Under the pieces are notes generated by a model. The model did no database searches. It saw nothing but the letters and a program-made list of their open reading frames with translations, and was not told where the DNA came from. 64,000 nucleotides of DNA from Stutzerimonas degradans (lineage in GTDB: Bacteria; Pseudomonadota; Gammaproteobacteria; Pseudomonadales; Pseudomonadaceae), in NCBI RefSeq assembly GCF_024448505.1, contig NZ_JAMOHV010000001.1, positions 124,001 to 188,000 of the forward strand. The letters run 5' to 3'. Below are positions 10,968-19,648 of this stretch, piece by piece. Positions within the stretch are counted from its first letter, which is position 1, and every line of letters starts with the position of its first letter. The position numbers were made by a program, and so were the translations under genes.

Positions 10968-12218
10968 TCAGACCCGACAGCCGCCAGTGCCTTCGGTTGC
11001 CAGCGGCTCCTCGCAGCCTGCGCCGCCATCCGGTCGCCGGCTCAGCCAGATCGGCGCCAAGTAGCGGCAGGCGAGGGCGAAAGCGCCCAGCCAGCCGATG
11101 CCGGCGAGCAGGATCATGGCCTGCGCTGGCATCCCCGGCAGTCCCGAACCCGCACGCAGCAGCGCCGCCGCTACCAGTAGCAGTGTGGCCAGCGGCACCC
11201 AGCGCCGCTGATCTAGCGCGTAGCCGCTGTGGGTGCGTCCGGCAATACACAGCACGGCGAGAATCGACACGCCCATCGCGCCGACGGTCAGCAGGTGCCG
11301 GCCGGCGCTGGCGGCAAGGTCGCCGAACAGCAGCGCCACGCCGAGTGCCGCATAACCCAGCGCCATCAGCGCGTAGACGCTGTAGAGCATCAGCGCCCAG
11401 CGCTCCAGCAGAGCGCGCCCGACGTGCCAGTCGTTGAGCAGATTGAGCATTGCCGCCGCCGCTGCCAATGCCAGCCAGCCATTGAGCGCGCCGGGCAGCG
11501 CCAGCCATTCGCCGAGGCTGAACAGCGTGATGCAGAAGATCGCCAGGTTGCGCCGGGGTGGCCGCGCGCGGTAATCCTCGTCCACCTCGTGGCCGGCATC
11601 TCGGTGGGCCTGGATGGCGTCGTTGACAATACGCATCGAGATACGGCTCATGGCGACGACGATCAGCACCATCATCACGCCGACCGCCGCATGCAGCCAG
11701 CGCATCGGGTACAACCCGCGCAGCACGTCGACCTGAAAACCGAGCACCACCAGCGCCAGCGCGCCGAGGCCGCCGAAGAAACCCCACTGGCGCCGCAGCG
11801 GATCGCCCAGCAGGCGCGACGTCAGCAGCAACGGCAGCGCTACGGCGAAGGCGCCGTTGCACAGCGCCGCTGGCCACGGGCCGAGCAGGCCGGACAGCCA
11901 GAACGTCAGGCGCGCCAGCAGCCAGAGCAGCATGAACGCCAGACCGATGCGCCGGCCGAAGGGCGCAGTGGCGGTGAACTCCGGCACCGCGGTGAGTACG
12001 AAGCCGGCCACGGCGGCGAGGCCAAAACCGAACAGCAGTTCGTGGGCGTGCCATACCAGCGCCCCGCCAGGCACCGCCGGCAGCGCCAGACCCAGACCGA
12101 GAAAGCCCAGCCAGAGGGCGGCCGCCAGCACCGCCAGTAGCACGGTGAGCAAGAACAGCGGACGGAAGCTGCACAGCAGCAGCGGCCAGCCGTCCAGACG
12201 GGAAGAGGAGGTCAGCAT
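10968..12218 (-). CDS. NnrS family haem/copper-type membrane protein
   Basis: This 416-residue polytopic protein has about twelve hydrophobic segments. NnrS landmarks are present: an N-terminal SFRPLFLL, then WHAHELLFGFGLAAVAGF with histidines suited to metal or haem binding, and LTAVPEF. NnrS proteins are inner-membrane haem- and copper-containing proteins linked to nitric-oxide or nitrosative stress, but their activity is poorly defined. The ATG at 12218 overlaps the end of the ABC ATPase gene by 7 nt, so it is the last gene of the TonB/ABC operon, not a free-standing NO-stress gene. That context suggests a role in handling the imported metal or tetrapyrrole, which is inference. Confidence 0.8.
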   Translation of the reverse strand: MLTSSSRLDGWPLLLCSFRPLFLLTVLLAVLAAALWLGFLGLGLALPAVPGGALVWHAHELLFGFGLAAVAGFVLTAVPEFTATAPFGRRIGLAFMLLWLLARLTFWLSGLLGPWPAALCNGAFAVALPLLLTSRLLGDPLRRQWGFFGGLGALALVVLGFQVDVLRGLYPMRWLHAAVGVMMVLIVVAMSRISMRIVNDAIQAHRDAGHEVDEDYRARPPRRNLAIFCITLFSLGEWLALPGALNGWLALAAAAAMLNLLNDWHVGRALLERWALMLYSVYALMALGYAALGVALLFGDLAASAGRHLLTVGAMGVSILAVLCIAGRTHSGYALDQRRWVPLATLLLVAAALLRAGSGLPGMPAQAMILLAGIGWLGAFALACRYLAPIWLSRRPDGGAGCEEPLATEGTGGCRV

Positions 12219-13036
12219 CGTGAGCGCGCCTTCGCAGCCAGGGGAGTGACGACCGTCTCGCGTAGCGCGGTGCACTGCCCGGCATCGGATGCGGGCGTGG
12301 CGCGTGGCGTCAGGCCGAAGCTGTCGCGCACCGCCGACAGTTGCAGCAGTTCGGCGGTCTGCCGGTAGATCCAGGCATCGTCGCGCTGCAGCGCCGGCAG
12401 GCCAAGCTCCAGCCGTCTGACGATGCGTCCCGGCTCGGCTGCCATGACCAGTATGCGATCGGCCAGGCGCACGGCCTCCATCAGGTCATGGGTGATCATC
12501 AGTACGCCCATTCCGCGTGCGGCCTGCTCGGCCAGCAGCAGCGCATAGAGTTCTTCCTTGAGGCCGATGTCCAGCGCGGCGAAGGGTTCGTCGAGCAGCA
12601 GCAGGTCCGGCTGCAGCGCAAGCGCACGGGCCAGTGACACGCGGCTCTGCATGCCACCGGAGAGCTGATGCGGAAACTTGCCGAGATCGCTCGTCGCCAG
12701 GCCCAGGCGCAACGCCAGCGCTTCGGCCGCCTGCAGGCGCTGCTGCTTGCCGATGCCGCGGGCCTTGAGCCCCAGGGCGATGTTGTCGAGGGTGGTTTTC
12801 CACGGCAGCAGGCTGGGCTGCTGAAACATGCTGGCGGGGTTGTCGAAGGCGTTTTCGATCCGTCCGTCCTGCACGTCCAGCAAACCGGCGCACAGGCGCA
12901 GCAGGGTGGTCTTACCGCAGCCGGACGGGCCGACCAGGGCGACAATCTCGCCAGCGTCGAGGCTGAAATCGATGCCGCTGAAGATCTCGTCGCGACCGAA
13001 GGCGTGGGCCAGATCGCGTGCATGCAGGCGTTTCAT
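12212..13036 (-). CDS. NitT/TauT-type ABC importer ATPase
   Basis: This is a 274-residue ATPase. Walker A GPSGCGKTT is near residues 36-44, the Q-loop lies in MFQQPSLLPW, the signature is LSGGMQSR, and Walker B is LLLLDEPFAALD with a switch His in MITHDLMEA. The pattern matches ATPases of nitrate, sulfonate, taurine and thiamine-precursor importers. The frame is open upstream, but MKRLHARDL at 13036 overlaps the permease stop by 4 nt and is the natural start. The C-terminal 50 residues are an unusual tail beyond the normal domain. Its partners are the permease and binding protein immediately upstream. Confidence 0.85.
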   Translation of the reverse strand: MKRLHARDLAHAFGRDEIFSGIDFSLDAGEIVALVGPSGCGKTTLLRLCAGLLDVQDGRIENAFDNPASMFQQPSLLPWKTTLDNIALGLKARGIGKQQRLQAAEALALRLGLATSDLGKFPHQLSGGMQSRVSLARALALQPDLLLLDEPFAALDIGLKEELYALLLAEQAARGMGVLMITHDLMEAVRLADRILVMAAEPGRIVRRLELGLPALQRDDAWIYRQTAELLQLSAVRDSFGLTPRATPASDAGQCTALRETVVTPLAAKARSRC

Positions 13037-13824
13037 GACGGCACCTCGCGCCAGCGTTCGACTTCGCGCTTGATCGGCTCCAGCAACAGGTATTCGACCG
13101 CCAGCAGCAGCGCCACCACCGCAACGATCCAGGCCATCGTGGCGCTGGTGTCCAGGTGCGAGCGTGACACCGCCAGGGCGGCGCCGACGCCATCCTGGGT
13201 GGCCAGCAGCTCGGCCATCACGACGATCTTCCAGGACATACCGAGCGCGGTGATCCACGCGGGAAATAGGTAGGACACCACGTGCGGGAGGTACACATCA
13301 AAGAACAGCATGCGCCGCGGCAGGCGGAACGCCAGCGCCACCTGTTTGAGCTGGTTGTCCAGCGTACGCGTGCCCTGCAGCGCGCCGACGAATACCAGCG
13401 GGAAGCTGGCGATGAACACGGTGAACACCGGTGTGCCGTCACTGGCGCCGAACCAGAGCATGGCCAGCACCAGCCAGGCGATCGGCGGCATGCCCATCAG
13501 CACCGTGACCAGCGGCCGCGACATCATCGAGGCGGTCATCGACACGCCGGCGGCCAGGCCCAGCACGCTGCCGACCAGTACCGACAGGGCGAAGCCGAGC
13601 AGCGCGCGACGGGCGGTGGCCAGCAGCTCCGGACCGGCGGCGCCGGCATCGATCAGCTGGCCGAGACGGGTGAAGGTTTCCAGCGGCGCAGGCAGTACCA
13701 GCGGGCCGTAGTAGGCGGCGACTGCCTCCCACGCGCCGAGCAGCAGGAACAGGCTGGCCAGCGCGCCCCAGCCGCTCCACAGGTAGCCTGGCAGGCTGCC
13801 CAGCCAGCTGCGCAGCAGGCTCAT
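13033..13824 (-). CDS. NitT/TauT-type ABC importer permease
   Basis: This 263-residue integral membrane protein of the BPD_transp_1 fold has about six helices. The coupling loop is ALAFRLPRRMLFFDVYLPHV, in which the usual EAA is replaced by ALA. The C-terminal part (ALGMSWKIVVMAELLA) is typical of SsuC/TauC-like permeases. The ATG at 13824 overlaps the binding-protein stop by 4 nt. It lies in the Fur-boxed operon with a TonB receptor, so it should carry the inner-membrane step for whatever the receptor brings into the periplasm. Confidence 0.85.
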   Translation of the reverse strand: MSLLRSWLGSLPGYLWSGWGALASLFLLLGAWEAVAAYYGPLVLPAPLETFTRLGQLIDAGAAGPELLATARRALLGFALSVLVGSVLGLAAGVSMTASMMSRPLVTVLMGMPPIAWLVLAMLWFGASDGTPVFTVFIASFPLVFVGALQGTRTLDNQLKQVALAFRLPRRMLFFDVYLPHVVSYLFPAWITALGMSWKIVVMAELLATQDGVGAALAVSRSHLDTSATMAWIVAVVALLLAVEYLLLEPIKREVERWREVPS

Positions 13825-14831
13825 GGCACAGCCGGCGCAGCGTAGAAGTCCGCTGCCGGCAGTTTGCCGCCGATCAGTGCCGGGTTCTTCTCCAGCAGCT
13901 GATCGAAGAAGTACTCGACCTCTGCACGTGCCTCGGCGGCTGGCACGGCATGCATCTGCGCCACGGCCAGCGAATCGCTGACAGCCTCGGCGCTGAGCAT
14001 GGTCAGGCGGCTGGCGACCAGCTTGCCGCAATCCTGCGCATGCTCGCCGCACCATTGCAGCGAGGCGGCGTAGGCCTCTTCGATGCGCGCGGCGATTGTT
14101 GGGTTGTCTTTGACGCTGGCCATCAGCGCGATGCCGGCCTGGGGGATGCGCGCCTCGCGCTGCAGCAGACGGCCCCATTCCTGCTGCAGGTCAATGCTGC
14201 GGTGCAGTTCCGGCGCGACCAGGCTCAGCGCGCCGGAGTTGGCCTTGCGCAGCGCCATCGAGATGGCTGGCTCGGCCAGCAGGGCATGGTCGGTGCGACG
14301 CGTCAGCAACAGTTGCATGGCGTCGATGGGGGTGGCGACGTAGCGCAGACGCAGGTCCTTGCGCAGGTCCAGGCCTTCGCGTTCGGCCAGCAGGGCGAAG
14401 AGAATGTCCGGCATGTCGCCGCGAAACGGCAGGGTGACTTCCTTGCCGCGCAGGTCGGTCATGCGCGTCAGGCCGGGGTCGCGCGACACCAGCCAGAGCA
14501 GGCCCCAGGTCGAGACGTTGAGCAAGCGCAGCTTGGCGCCGCGGTTGTAGAGGTTGGCTGCGACGTTGACCGGCATCGCCAGCACGTCGGCCTGGCCGTT
14601 GAGCGCCATCAGCCGCAGCTGATCGGGGTCTCGCCAGTTGACGAACTCCACCTGGTCGGCCAGATCGGCCAGAGCGCCGGACTCGACCATGTGGATCAGC
14701 GGATTGGAGACCGATGAGGACGGCCCCGCCAGCACCAGGCGCGGCAATTTTTCCGCCAGGGCCGGCCCGCTGGCGAGCAGCAGGACGGTCAACAGCAGGC
14801 GGCTTACGACATTCATGTTCAGCAGGCTCAT
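13821..14831 (-). CDS. NMT1/ThiY-like periplasmic solute-binding protein
   Basis: This 336-residue binding protein has a Sec signal (MNVVSRLLLTVLLLASGPAL, then A before mature EK) and an alpha/beta body of the NMT1/SsuA type (LVLAGPSSSVSNPLIHM at the N-terminus, ligand-site region WRDPDQLRLMALNGQADV). Relatives bind sulfonates, nitrate, thiamine pyrimidines, or metal and tetrapyrrole-like ligands, so the ligand is open. Three starts are possible: TTG 14837, ATG 14831 and ATG 14816. I chose 14831 because GGAAG lies 9 nt upstream. Two cysteines in the C-terminal half (WCGEHAQDCGK) form a CX6C pair that may be a disulfide or metal site. Confidence 0.8.
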   Translation of the reverse strand: MSLLNMNVVSRLLLTVLLLASGPALAEKLPRLVLAGPSSSVSNPLIHMVESGALADLADQVEFVNWRDPDQLRLMALNGQADVLAMPVNVAANLYNRGAKLRLLNVSTWGLLWLVSRDPGLTRMTDLRGKEVTLPFRGDMPDILFALLAEREGLDLRKDLRLRYVATPIDAMQLLLTRRTDHALLAEPAISMALRKANSGALSLVAPELHRSIDLQQEWGRLLQREARIPQAGIALMASVKDNPTIAARIEEAYAASLQWCGEHAQDCGKLVASRLTMLSAEAVSDSLAVAQMHAVPAAEARAEVEYFFDQLLEKNPALIGGKLPAADFYAAPAVP

Positions 14832-14833
14832 GT

Positions 14834-16867
14834 TCAAAAGCTTCCACTCAGTGCCAAGGTGAGTCCCCGGCCCGGCGCCTCCAGCTCGTAACCGCTGACG
14901 CCGTCGGCAAGGTGCTCATGGTAGGCGCGGTCGAAGATATTGCTCAGCCTGGCGTCAAGATTGGCCGTCTGCAGTACGCCGATCCTGCCGAAACCCCAGC
15001 CGAGGCTGGCATCGGCAGTGACGAAACCGGAGGTTTCGTCCTCGGTGCCGTTGGAGAAACGCGTGGCGACGCGGTCCTGCTCGGCTACCGCGCGCAGCTG
15101 GGCGTGCCAGTACAGGCCGCGCTCGGCAGGCTGGCCGATGCCCAGGGTCAGCTCATGGGCGGGCATTTGGTACAGCGGCTCGTCGTCCTGCTTGTTCTCG
15201 CCGCGCAGCCAGGTAAAGCCGGCGTCGACCACGAAGGCACCGACAGCTTTGCTGGCACTGCCTTCCAGGCCATAGATCACGACTTCGTCGAGGTTCTCGG
15301 TGCGTTTGATCGGCAGGCCGTTGGGCGCGCGGGCGCCGGTCACGCGGCCGGCGATGTAGTCGTCGATGCGGGTATGGAAGGCCGCCAGGCGATAATCGAA
15401 AGCGCCACCGTGACCCTTGAGCCCGATCTCGAAGCTGGTGGAGCGCTCGGGGTCCAGTTGCGGATTGCCGATGTGGTAGTAGCCGTCGCCGCGCGCGGCG
15501 TCCTCGAAGCGCTCGCGCAGGTCGGGCGCGCGGTAGGCTTGGCCGACGTTCGCGTAGAAGTTGAGCGTGTCGGTCAGCGGATGAGTGGCGCCCAGCGACC
15601 AGGACAGGTTGTTGTCGCTGCTGGCGAGGCCGCTGGTCTGGTTGGCGCCTTTCTGTTTGGCGTCACCGCTGACGTGGTCCAGGCGTGCGCCGGCAACGAT
15701 GGCGGTGCGGCCCAGCTCGAACTCGTCCTGCACGAAGACGCCGTAAGAGCTGACCTCGCCATCCTTGAACGGGTCGTTGCGCTGGTCGTTATTGAACAGC
15801 GGCGGGTTGTTGTGGATATGCCGTTCGGGGTCGCCGGTCATCTTCCAGCCTTCGCCGCCGACGGTGAGCAAATGATCGCCCACCGGCATGAGGTAGGACG
15901 TGCGCAGGCCGTGGGTGATGAAGCTGACGTCGTTGCGCACCTGGTTGCGCTCGAGCGCCGACGAGTAGGCGCGGATCTCGCGGTAGACCTCCTGGCGGTA
16001 TATTTCGGTGTTCAGTGTGCCGTCGCCGAGGCGGTTCTCCAGGCCTAGCTGGTACAGCTCGCGGCTTTGCTCCGGCGAGTGCATGGTCACCTGACCGAGC
16101 CGCGCGGGTGTGCCGGTGCGCGTCGAGCCGGGATACCAGACGTCGCGGTCGGTGTGGCGCTGCAGGTTTAGGCTGACGTTCACATCGTCGCTCAGGCGCT
16201 GCTTGTACTTGAGCAACAGGCTGTCGGAGCTGTAGCCGGTGCGTTCCTCGGTGCCGCTGGGGCTGTCGTAATCGTTGGCCTTGCGACCCGCTGCGCCGAG
16301 CACCAGTGCGTGATTGCTGCTGGAATCGCGCAGCAGCAGCGCGCCGTTGAAACCTTCATCAACGCTGCTGGCGGACAGGCCGAAGCGTCCGCCCTGTTCG
16401 GCCCGCTCAGTGAAGCGTGCTTCGGGGGTGATCAGGTTGACCACACCGCCCATCGCGCCGCTGCCATAGAGCACCGAGCCCGGTCCCTTGACCACTTCGG
16501 CGCGTTCCAGCAGGCCGAGATCAAGGAAGGAGCCGAGCGAGCCCAGCGGTTGCGCCGAATTGACCCGCACGCCATCGACCATCAGCACCACGCTTTCCTT
16601 CTTCAGCCCGCGCAGCACCGGGTTCTGACCCCAGGCGCCGTCGCTGTGCACGGCCAGACCAGGTTTGCCGCGCAACAGGCTACCAGCAGTTTGCGTGCCG
16701 TGAGTCGCAGCGGGCTCGAGTACCTCGATGGCTTGCGGGATGTCATGCGTCGCCGCCTCGTAGCCCTTGGCGGTGACGACGGTTTCCTGCAGCTCCAGCG
16801 GAGCGGCGAGGGCAGTGGTGCTGACGGCGAAGCAGGCCAAGGCCAGTGGGTGGAGACGCGGAATCAT
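14834..16867 (-). CDS. TonB-dependent outer-membrane receptor, first gene of the NitT/TauT-ABC/NnrS operon
   Basis: This 677-residue receptor has a signal peptide (MIPRLHPLALACFAVSTTAL), a TonB box (ETVVTA near residue 28) and a plug domain with PVLRGLKKESVVLMVDGVR and GSGAMGGVVNLITP. A 22-strand barrel follows, with C-terminal LTLALSGSF ending in Phe. The start at 16867 is preferred over 16888 because GGGAG lies 7 nt upstream. It resembles CirA/haem-type receptors rather than long hydroxamate receptors; the substrate is not readable. A Fur-box promoter lies about 64 nt upstream. The stop nearly touches the binding-protein gene, tying receptor and importer into one system. Confidence 0.85.
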   Translation of the reverse strand: MIPRLHPLALACFAVSTTALAAPLELQETVVTAKGYEAATHDIPQAIEVLEPAATHGTQTAGSLLRGKPGLAVHSDGAWGQNPVLRGLKKESVVLMVDGVRVNSAQPLGSLGSFLDLGLLERAEVVKGPGSVLYGSGAMGGVVNLITPEARFTERAEQGGRFGLSASSVDEGFNGALLLRDSSSNHALVLGAAGRKANDYDSPSGTEERTGYSSDSLLLKYKQRLSDDVNVSLNLQRHTDRDVWYPGSTRTGTPARLGQVTMHSPEQSRELYQLGLENRLGDGTLNTEIYRQEVYREIRAYSSALERNQVRNDVSFITHGLRTSYLMPVGDHLLTVGGEGWKMTGDPERHIHNNPPLFNNDQRNDPFKDGEVSSYGVFVQDEFELGRTAIVAGARLDHVSGDAKQKGANQTSGLASSDNNLSWSLGATHPLTDTLNFYANVGQAYRAPDLRERFEDAARGDGYYHIGNPQLDPERSTSFEIGLKGHGGAFDYRLAAFHTRIDDYIAGRVTGARAPNGLPIKRTENLDEVVIYGLEGSASKAVGAFVVDAGFTWLRGENKQDDEPLYQMPAHELTLGIGQPAERGLYWHAQLRAVAEQDRVATRFSNGTEDETSGFVTADASLGWGFGRIGVLQTANLDARLSNIFDRAYHEHLADGVSGYELEAPGRGLTLALSGSF

Positions 16868-16930
16868 CGAGCTGCTCCCAAAATGCACCGGCTGGGGCGC
16901 CGGCCAGATGGGAGTAATTCTCAGTTATGT

Positions 16931-16959
16931 GAGAATAATTATCATTTGATTTGGATCAA
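16931..16959 (-). promoter_or_regulatory. Fur box and overlapping promoter of the TonB/ABC/NnrS operon
   Basis: The 19-mer at 16931-16949 (GAGAATAATTATCATTTGA) matches the GATAATGATAATCATTATC Fur consensus at 13 of 19 positions. On the minus strand a possible -35 TTGATC (16959-16954) and -10 TATTCT (16937-16932), spaced by 16 nt, overlap it. Iron-replete Fur would therefore block the polymerase. The receptor start lies about 64 nt downstream. Confidence 0.75.
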
Positions 16960-16966
16960 GTTTCGC

Positions 16967-17533
16967 TCAATCCCACGCGCAGAAGCACGCCACTGCCAGC
17001 GAATGGGTGGCGCGTACCGTGCGGCCGGCGAGCACGGCTTCGACGATCGGCTCGACGAAGCTGTTGTCCGAGCTGCACACCGCGCCCTCGCTGTAGGGGC
17101 CGATATAGACCAGCTCGCCGTTGCGATCCCAGATGCCCACGGCCGGGCTGGCGGGCAGTTCGGCGGCGCCTTCGAGGTTGGCCAGCGGCTTCAGCGCCGC
17201 CAGCGACGGCGGCAGCCGGCCCTTGCTGCCGGGTTTGCGCACCTCGTAGAACTCCACCGGCTGTCCGGCGAAGCGCTTGAGCAGCTCTTCCAGATGCTGC
17301 TGGTTGCCGACGTTGCACGGGCAGCCCGGGTCCCAGAAGTGCACGAAGCGCACCGGCCCCGGGCCTTGCAGTTCGGTGGGCAGCCTGAGGTCGTCGCCGG
17401 AAAACAGTTCGGCGCGCTCGCCCTCGAAGGTGCGCAGATAACGCCCCTCGAACCACTTGAACGCGGCCAGCAGGGCGCCAGCCACGAGCAGGGTGAGCAG
17501 GGAGGCAAGCAGGAGTTTGCGGCGCGGGTGCAT
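16967..17533 (-). CDS. DUF6436-like membrane-anchored thioredoxin-fold protein
   Basis: This 188-residue protein has one N-terminal membrane anchor or uncleaved signal (LLLASLLTLLVAGALLAAF, about residues 6-24). A thioredoxin-like domain follows, in which VRFVHFWDPGCPCNVGNQ holds a Cys-Pro-Cys in place of the usual CXXC. The ending also has a cysteine pair (VACFCAWD). The domain should face the periplasm and may act in thiol or metal handling; I recognise the family only loosely. The ORF is open upstream, but MHPRRKLLL at 17533 gives a proper anchor. It lies just upstream of the Fur box on the same strand. Confidence 0.65.
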   Translation of the reverse strand: MHPRRKLLLASLLTLLVAGALLAAFKWFEGRYLRTFEGERAELFSGDDLRLPTELQGPGPVRFVHFWDPGCPCNVGNQQHLEELLKRFAGQPVEFYEVRKPGSKGRLPPSLAALKPLANLEGAAELPASPAVGIWDRNGELVYIGPYSEGAVCSSDNSFVEPIVEAVLAGRTVRATHSLAVACFCAWD

Positions 17534-17666
17534 GGCGGGTCTCGGCGGCGGGGGCGTCAGCTTGCCATGCCCCGCCACAGAGCGGAATATGCCGTCATGC
17601 CGCGCCGCTGCGGCGGTTTTCTGCACAGGACTTATGACGTCCGCTGTTTCGACGAACTGAACGGCC

Positions 17667-18605
17667 ATGCCCCAGCGAATCCAACCCGACCTGCTGCGTG
17701 CGCAGCTTGGCGAGCTGCACGCCGCCACCGAGCTGAGCCCCGAGGCCCGGCACTACCAAGCCTATTACGGCCTCGATCTGCCACAGCGGCGTGACATTCA
17801 CAGCCGCCTCGGGCGTTTTCGCGTGGGCGACTACGACGTGGTGGCCCAGGCCTGGTGGCCGCCGCAGCCGTACGCCAGCCTGCTGGTGATGCATGGCTAC
17901 TACGATCACATGGGGCTGTACCGCCATGTCGTCGAATGGGGCCTGGACATGGGCTTCGCCGTACTCGCCTGCGACCTGCCGGGACACGGTCTGTCCAGCG
18001 GGCCGCCGGCCAGCATCAACGAGTTCGAGGAATACCAGGCGGTGCTCAACGGCCTGTTCGAGCAGGCGCGCCAGCTCGATCTGCCACGGCCGTGGCACCT
18101 GCTCGGGCAGAGTACCGGCGGCGCGATCCTGCTCGATCATCTGCTGCATCAGCCGCAGAACGCCGAGCGCGGTCGCACCATCCTGCTGGCGCCGCTGGTA
18201 CGGCCGCGCGCCTGGCTGCGCTCGAGGCTCAGCTACGAGCTGGTGCGCCGCTTCGTCCAGCAGATCCCGCGCAGCTTCAGCGACAACTCCAGCGACACGC
18301 GCTTCCTGCAGTTCGTGCAGACCGAGGACCCGCTGCAGGCGAACATCCTGCCGACGGCCTGGGTCGGCGCGCTGTCGCGCTGGATTCCGCGCATCGAGAA
18401 GGCGACGGGCAGCGGCGAGTCGCCGTTGATTATCCAGGGCGAGGCGGACATGACGGTGGACTGGCAGTACAACCTGCCGGTGCTGCAGAGCAAGTTCGCC
18501 GCGCCGGAGATCCTGCGCCTGCCGGCCGCGCGCCATCACTTGGTCAACGAAAGCGAGGCGCTGCGCCAGCGTTATTTCGCCTTCCTGCGCGAGCGCCTGA
18601 AATGA
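17667..18605 (+). CDS. Alpha/beta hydrolase (serine aminopeptidase / monoacylglycerol-lipase type)
   Basis: This is a 312-residue cytoplasmic hydrolase of the S33/hydrolase-4 type. The oxyanion region is LLVMHGYYDHMGLY near 72-85, and the DLPGHGLS segment is typical. The nucleophile is Ser149 in LGQSTGG, and the likely acid and base are the Asp in GEADMTVDW and a His in ARHHLVNE near the end. Relatives cleave monoglycerides or lysophospholipids. The gene diverges from the thioredoxin-fold gene and converges on the DUF2059 gene with only 13 nt between them. No operon partner gives a better clue to the substrate. Confidence 0.8.
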   Translation: MPQRIQPDLLRAQLGELHAATELSPEARHYQAYYGLDLPQRRDIHSRLGRFRVGDYDVVAQAWWPPQPYASLLVMHGYYDHMGLYRHVVEWGLDMGFAVLACDLPGHGLSSGPPASINEFEEYQAVLNGLFEQARQLDLPRPWHLLGQSTGGAILLDHLLHQPQNAERGRTILLAPLVRPRAWLRSRLSYELVRRFVQQIPRSFSDNSSDTRFLQFVQTEDPLQANILPTAWVGALSRWIPRIEKATGSGESPLIIQGEADMTVDWQYNLPVLQSKFAAPEILRLPAARHHLVNESEALRQRYFAFLRERLK

Positions 18606-18618
18606 GCGCGGGTGGCGC

Positions 18619-19374
18619 TCAGCGCTGCTGCGCCTGGACCGAATCCGGGCCTACCGCCAGACCCGCGCGCAGCGCCTGTAGCGCCGCCGCGTAGTACGCC
18701 GTGCCCTCGGCGGATTGGGCGTACTGCAGGTACTCCTCCAGCTCGGCATCGGACAGCGAGCGATAGACATACAGCAGGGTGTTGTCCAGATCGCCCTCGA
18801 TCTGCTGCACCAGCCGTTCGCGCTGGCTGTTCAGCAGCCCCTGCGCCTGACCGCCGCCGAGAATGCCGGGCAGCATCTGGCTGAGGCTGTCGGCGGCCAC
18901 ACCGGCCAGTGCCAGGCTGACTTCGGCCCCGGCGGCGCTGGCCGGAATGGCCTGCGCCAGATGGCGGATCAACAACTGGCGATTGCTGCCGGCGTCCATC
19001 CGCGGCAGGCCGTTGGCATGCTGTGCGAGCTGTTCGCGGCGTGCCGCCAGTACTTCGGCGGCGACGACCTTGCGCCCCAGCGGAGTCTGGAAGAACTGCA
19101 GCGCCGGCTGCGGCTCGGCCAGGTGCTCGCGCAGCGCCTGCAGGGCGCGCCGATCCACGGCGTCGCTGGCGAAACGGCGGTTGCTGTTGTCGACCAGCGC
19201 CTGGAATACCGCCGGCGGCAGGCTGTCCTTGTAGCGCTGCTGGGCGGCGGTCAGCGCGTCGCTGAAATTGGCGCGCTGCTCGGTCCAGCCGGCGGTTTCG
19301 TAGAGTTCTTCGTAGGCATCCGCCTGGCTGGCGAAGCTGATGACCAAAAGGGCAAGGGCAAGAAAGGCGCGCAT
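18619..19374 (-). CDS. DUF2059-like secreted protein of unknown function
   Basis: This 251-residue protein has a clear Sec signal (MRAFLALALLVISFASQADA). The remainder is all-helical, Gln- and Ala-rich, with no catalytic motif seen. The C-terminal region (LSDAELEEYLQYAQSAEGTA) resembles the DUF2059 pattern of periplasmic helical proteins. The frame is open to 19842, but the extension is arginine-rich and compositionally non-coding, and the signal peptide at 19374 fixes the start. Its function is unknown. Confidence 0.7.
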   Translation of the reverse strand: MRAFLALALLVISFASQADAYEELYETAGWTEQRANFSDALTAAQQRYKDSLPPAVFQALVDNSNRRFASDAVDRRALQALREHLAEPQPALQFFQTPLGRKVVAAEVLAARREQLAQHANGLPRMDAGSNRQLLIRHLAQAIPASAAGAEVSLALAGVAADSLSQMLPGILGGGQAQGLLNSQRERLVQQIEGDLDNTLLYVYRSLSDAELEEYLQYAQSAEGTAYYAAALQALRAGLAVGPDSVQAQQR

Positions 19375-19648
19375 GGGATCTCCTGTACGGGGTCGGGCAT
19401 TGTCGACGCCGCCTGGCCGACTGTCGAGCGGGGCTGGCGCGGTCGGGAGGCTGGACGAATTGCCACAGTCCGGCCGCCACGTGGGCATTTCCCGATGCCA
19501 CCCGGCGGGCGCAGAATACGCCACCGGGCGCATGATCGTGCGCCTCTTCCCCAGATCATCTTGAATGTCAGCTGCGCGCATCGTTCCCCGTTGCGCCGCG
19601 TGGCCCGCCGTGGCGGTTCGATGATCCCGATCTCTCGGAGCCCTGATC

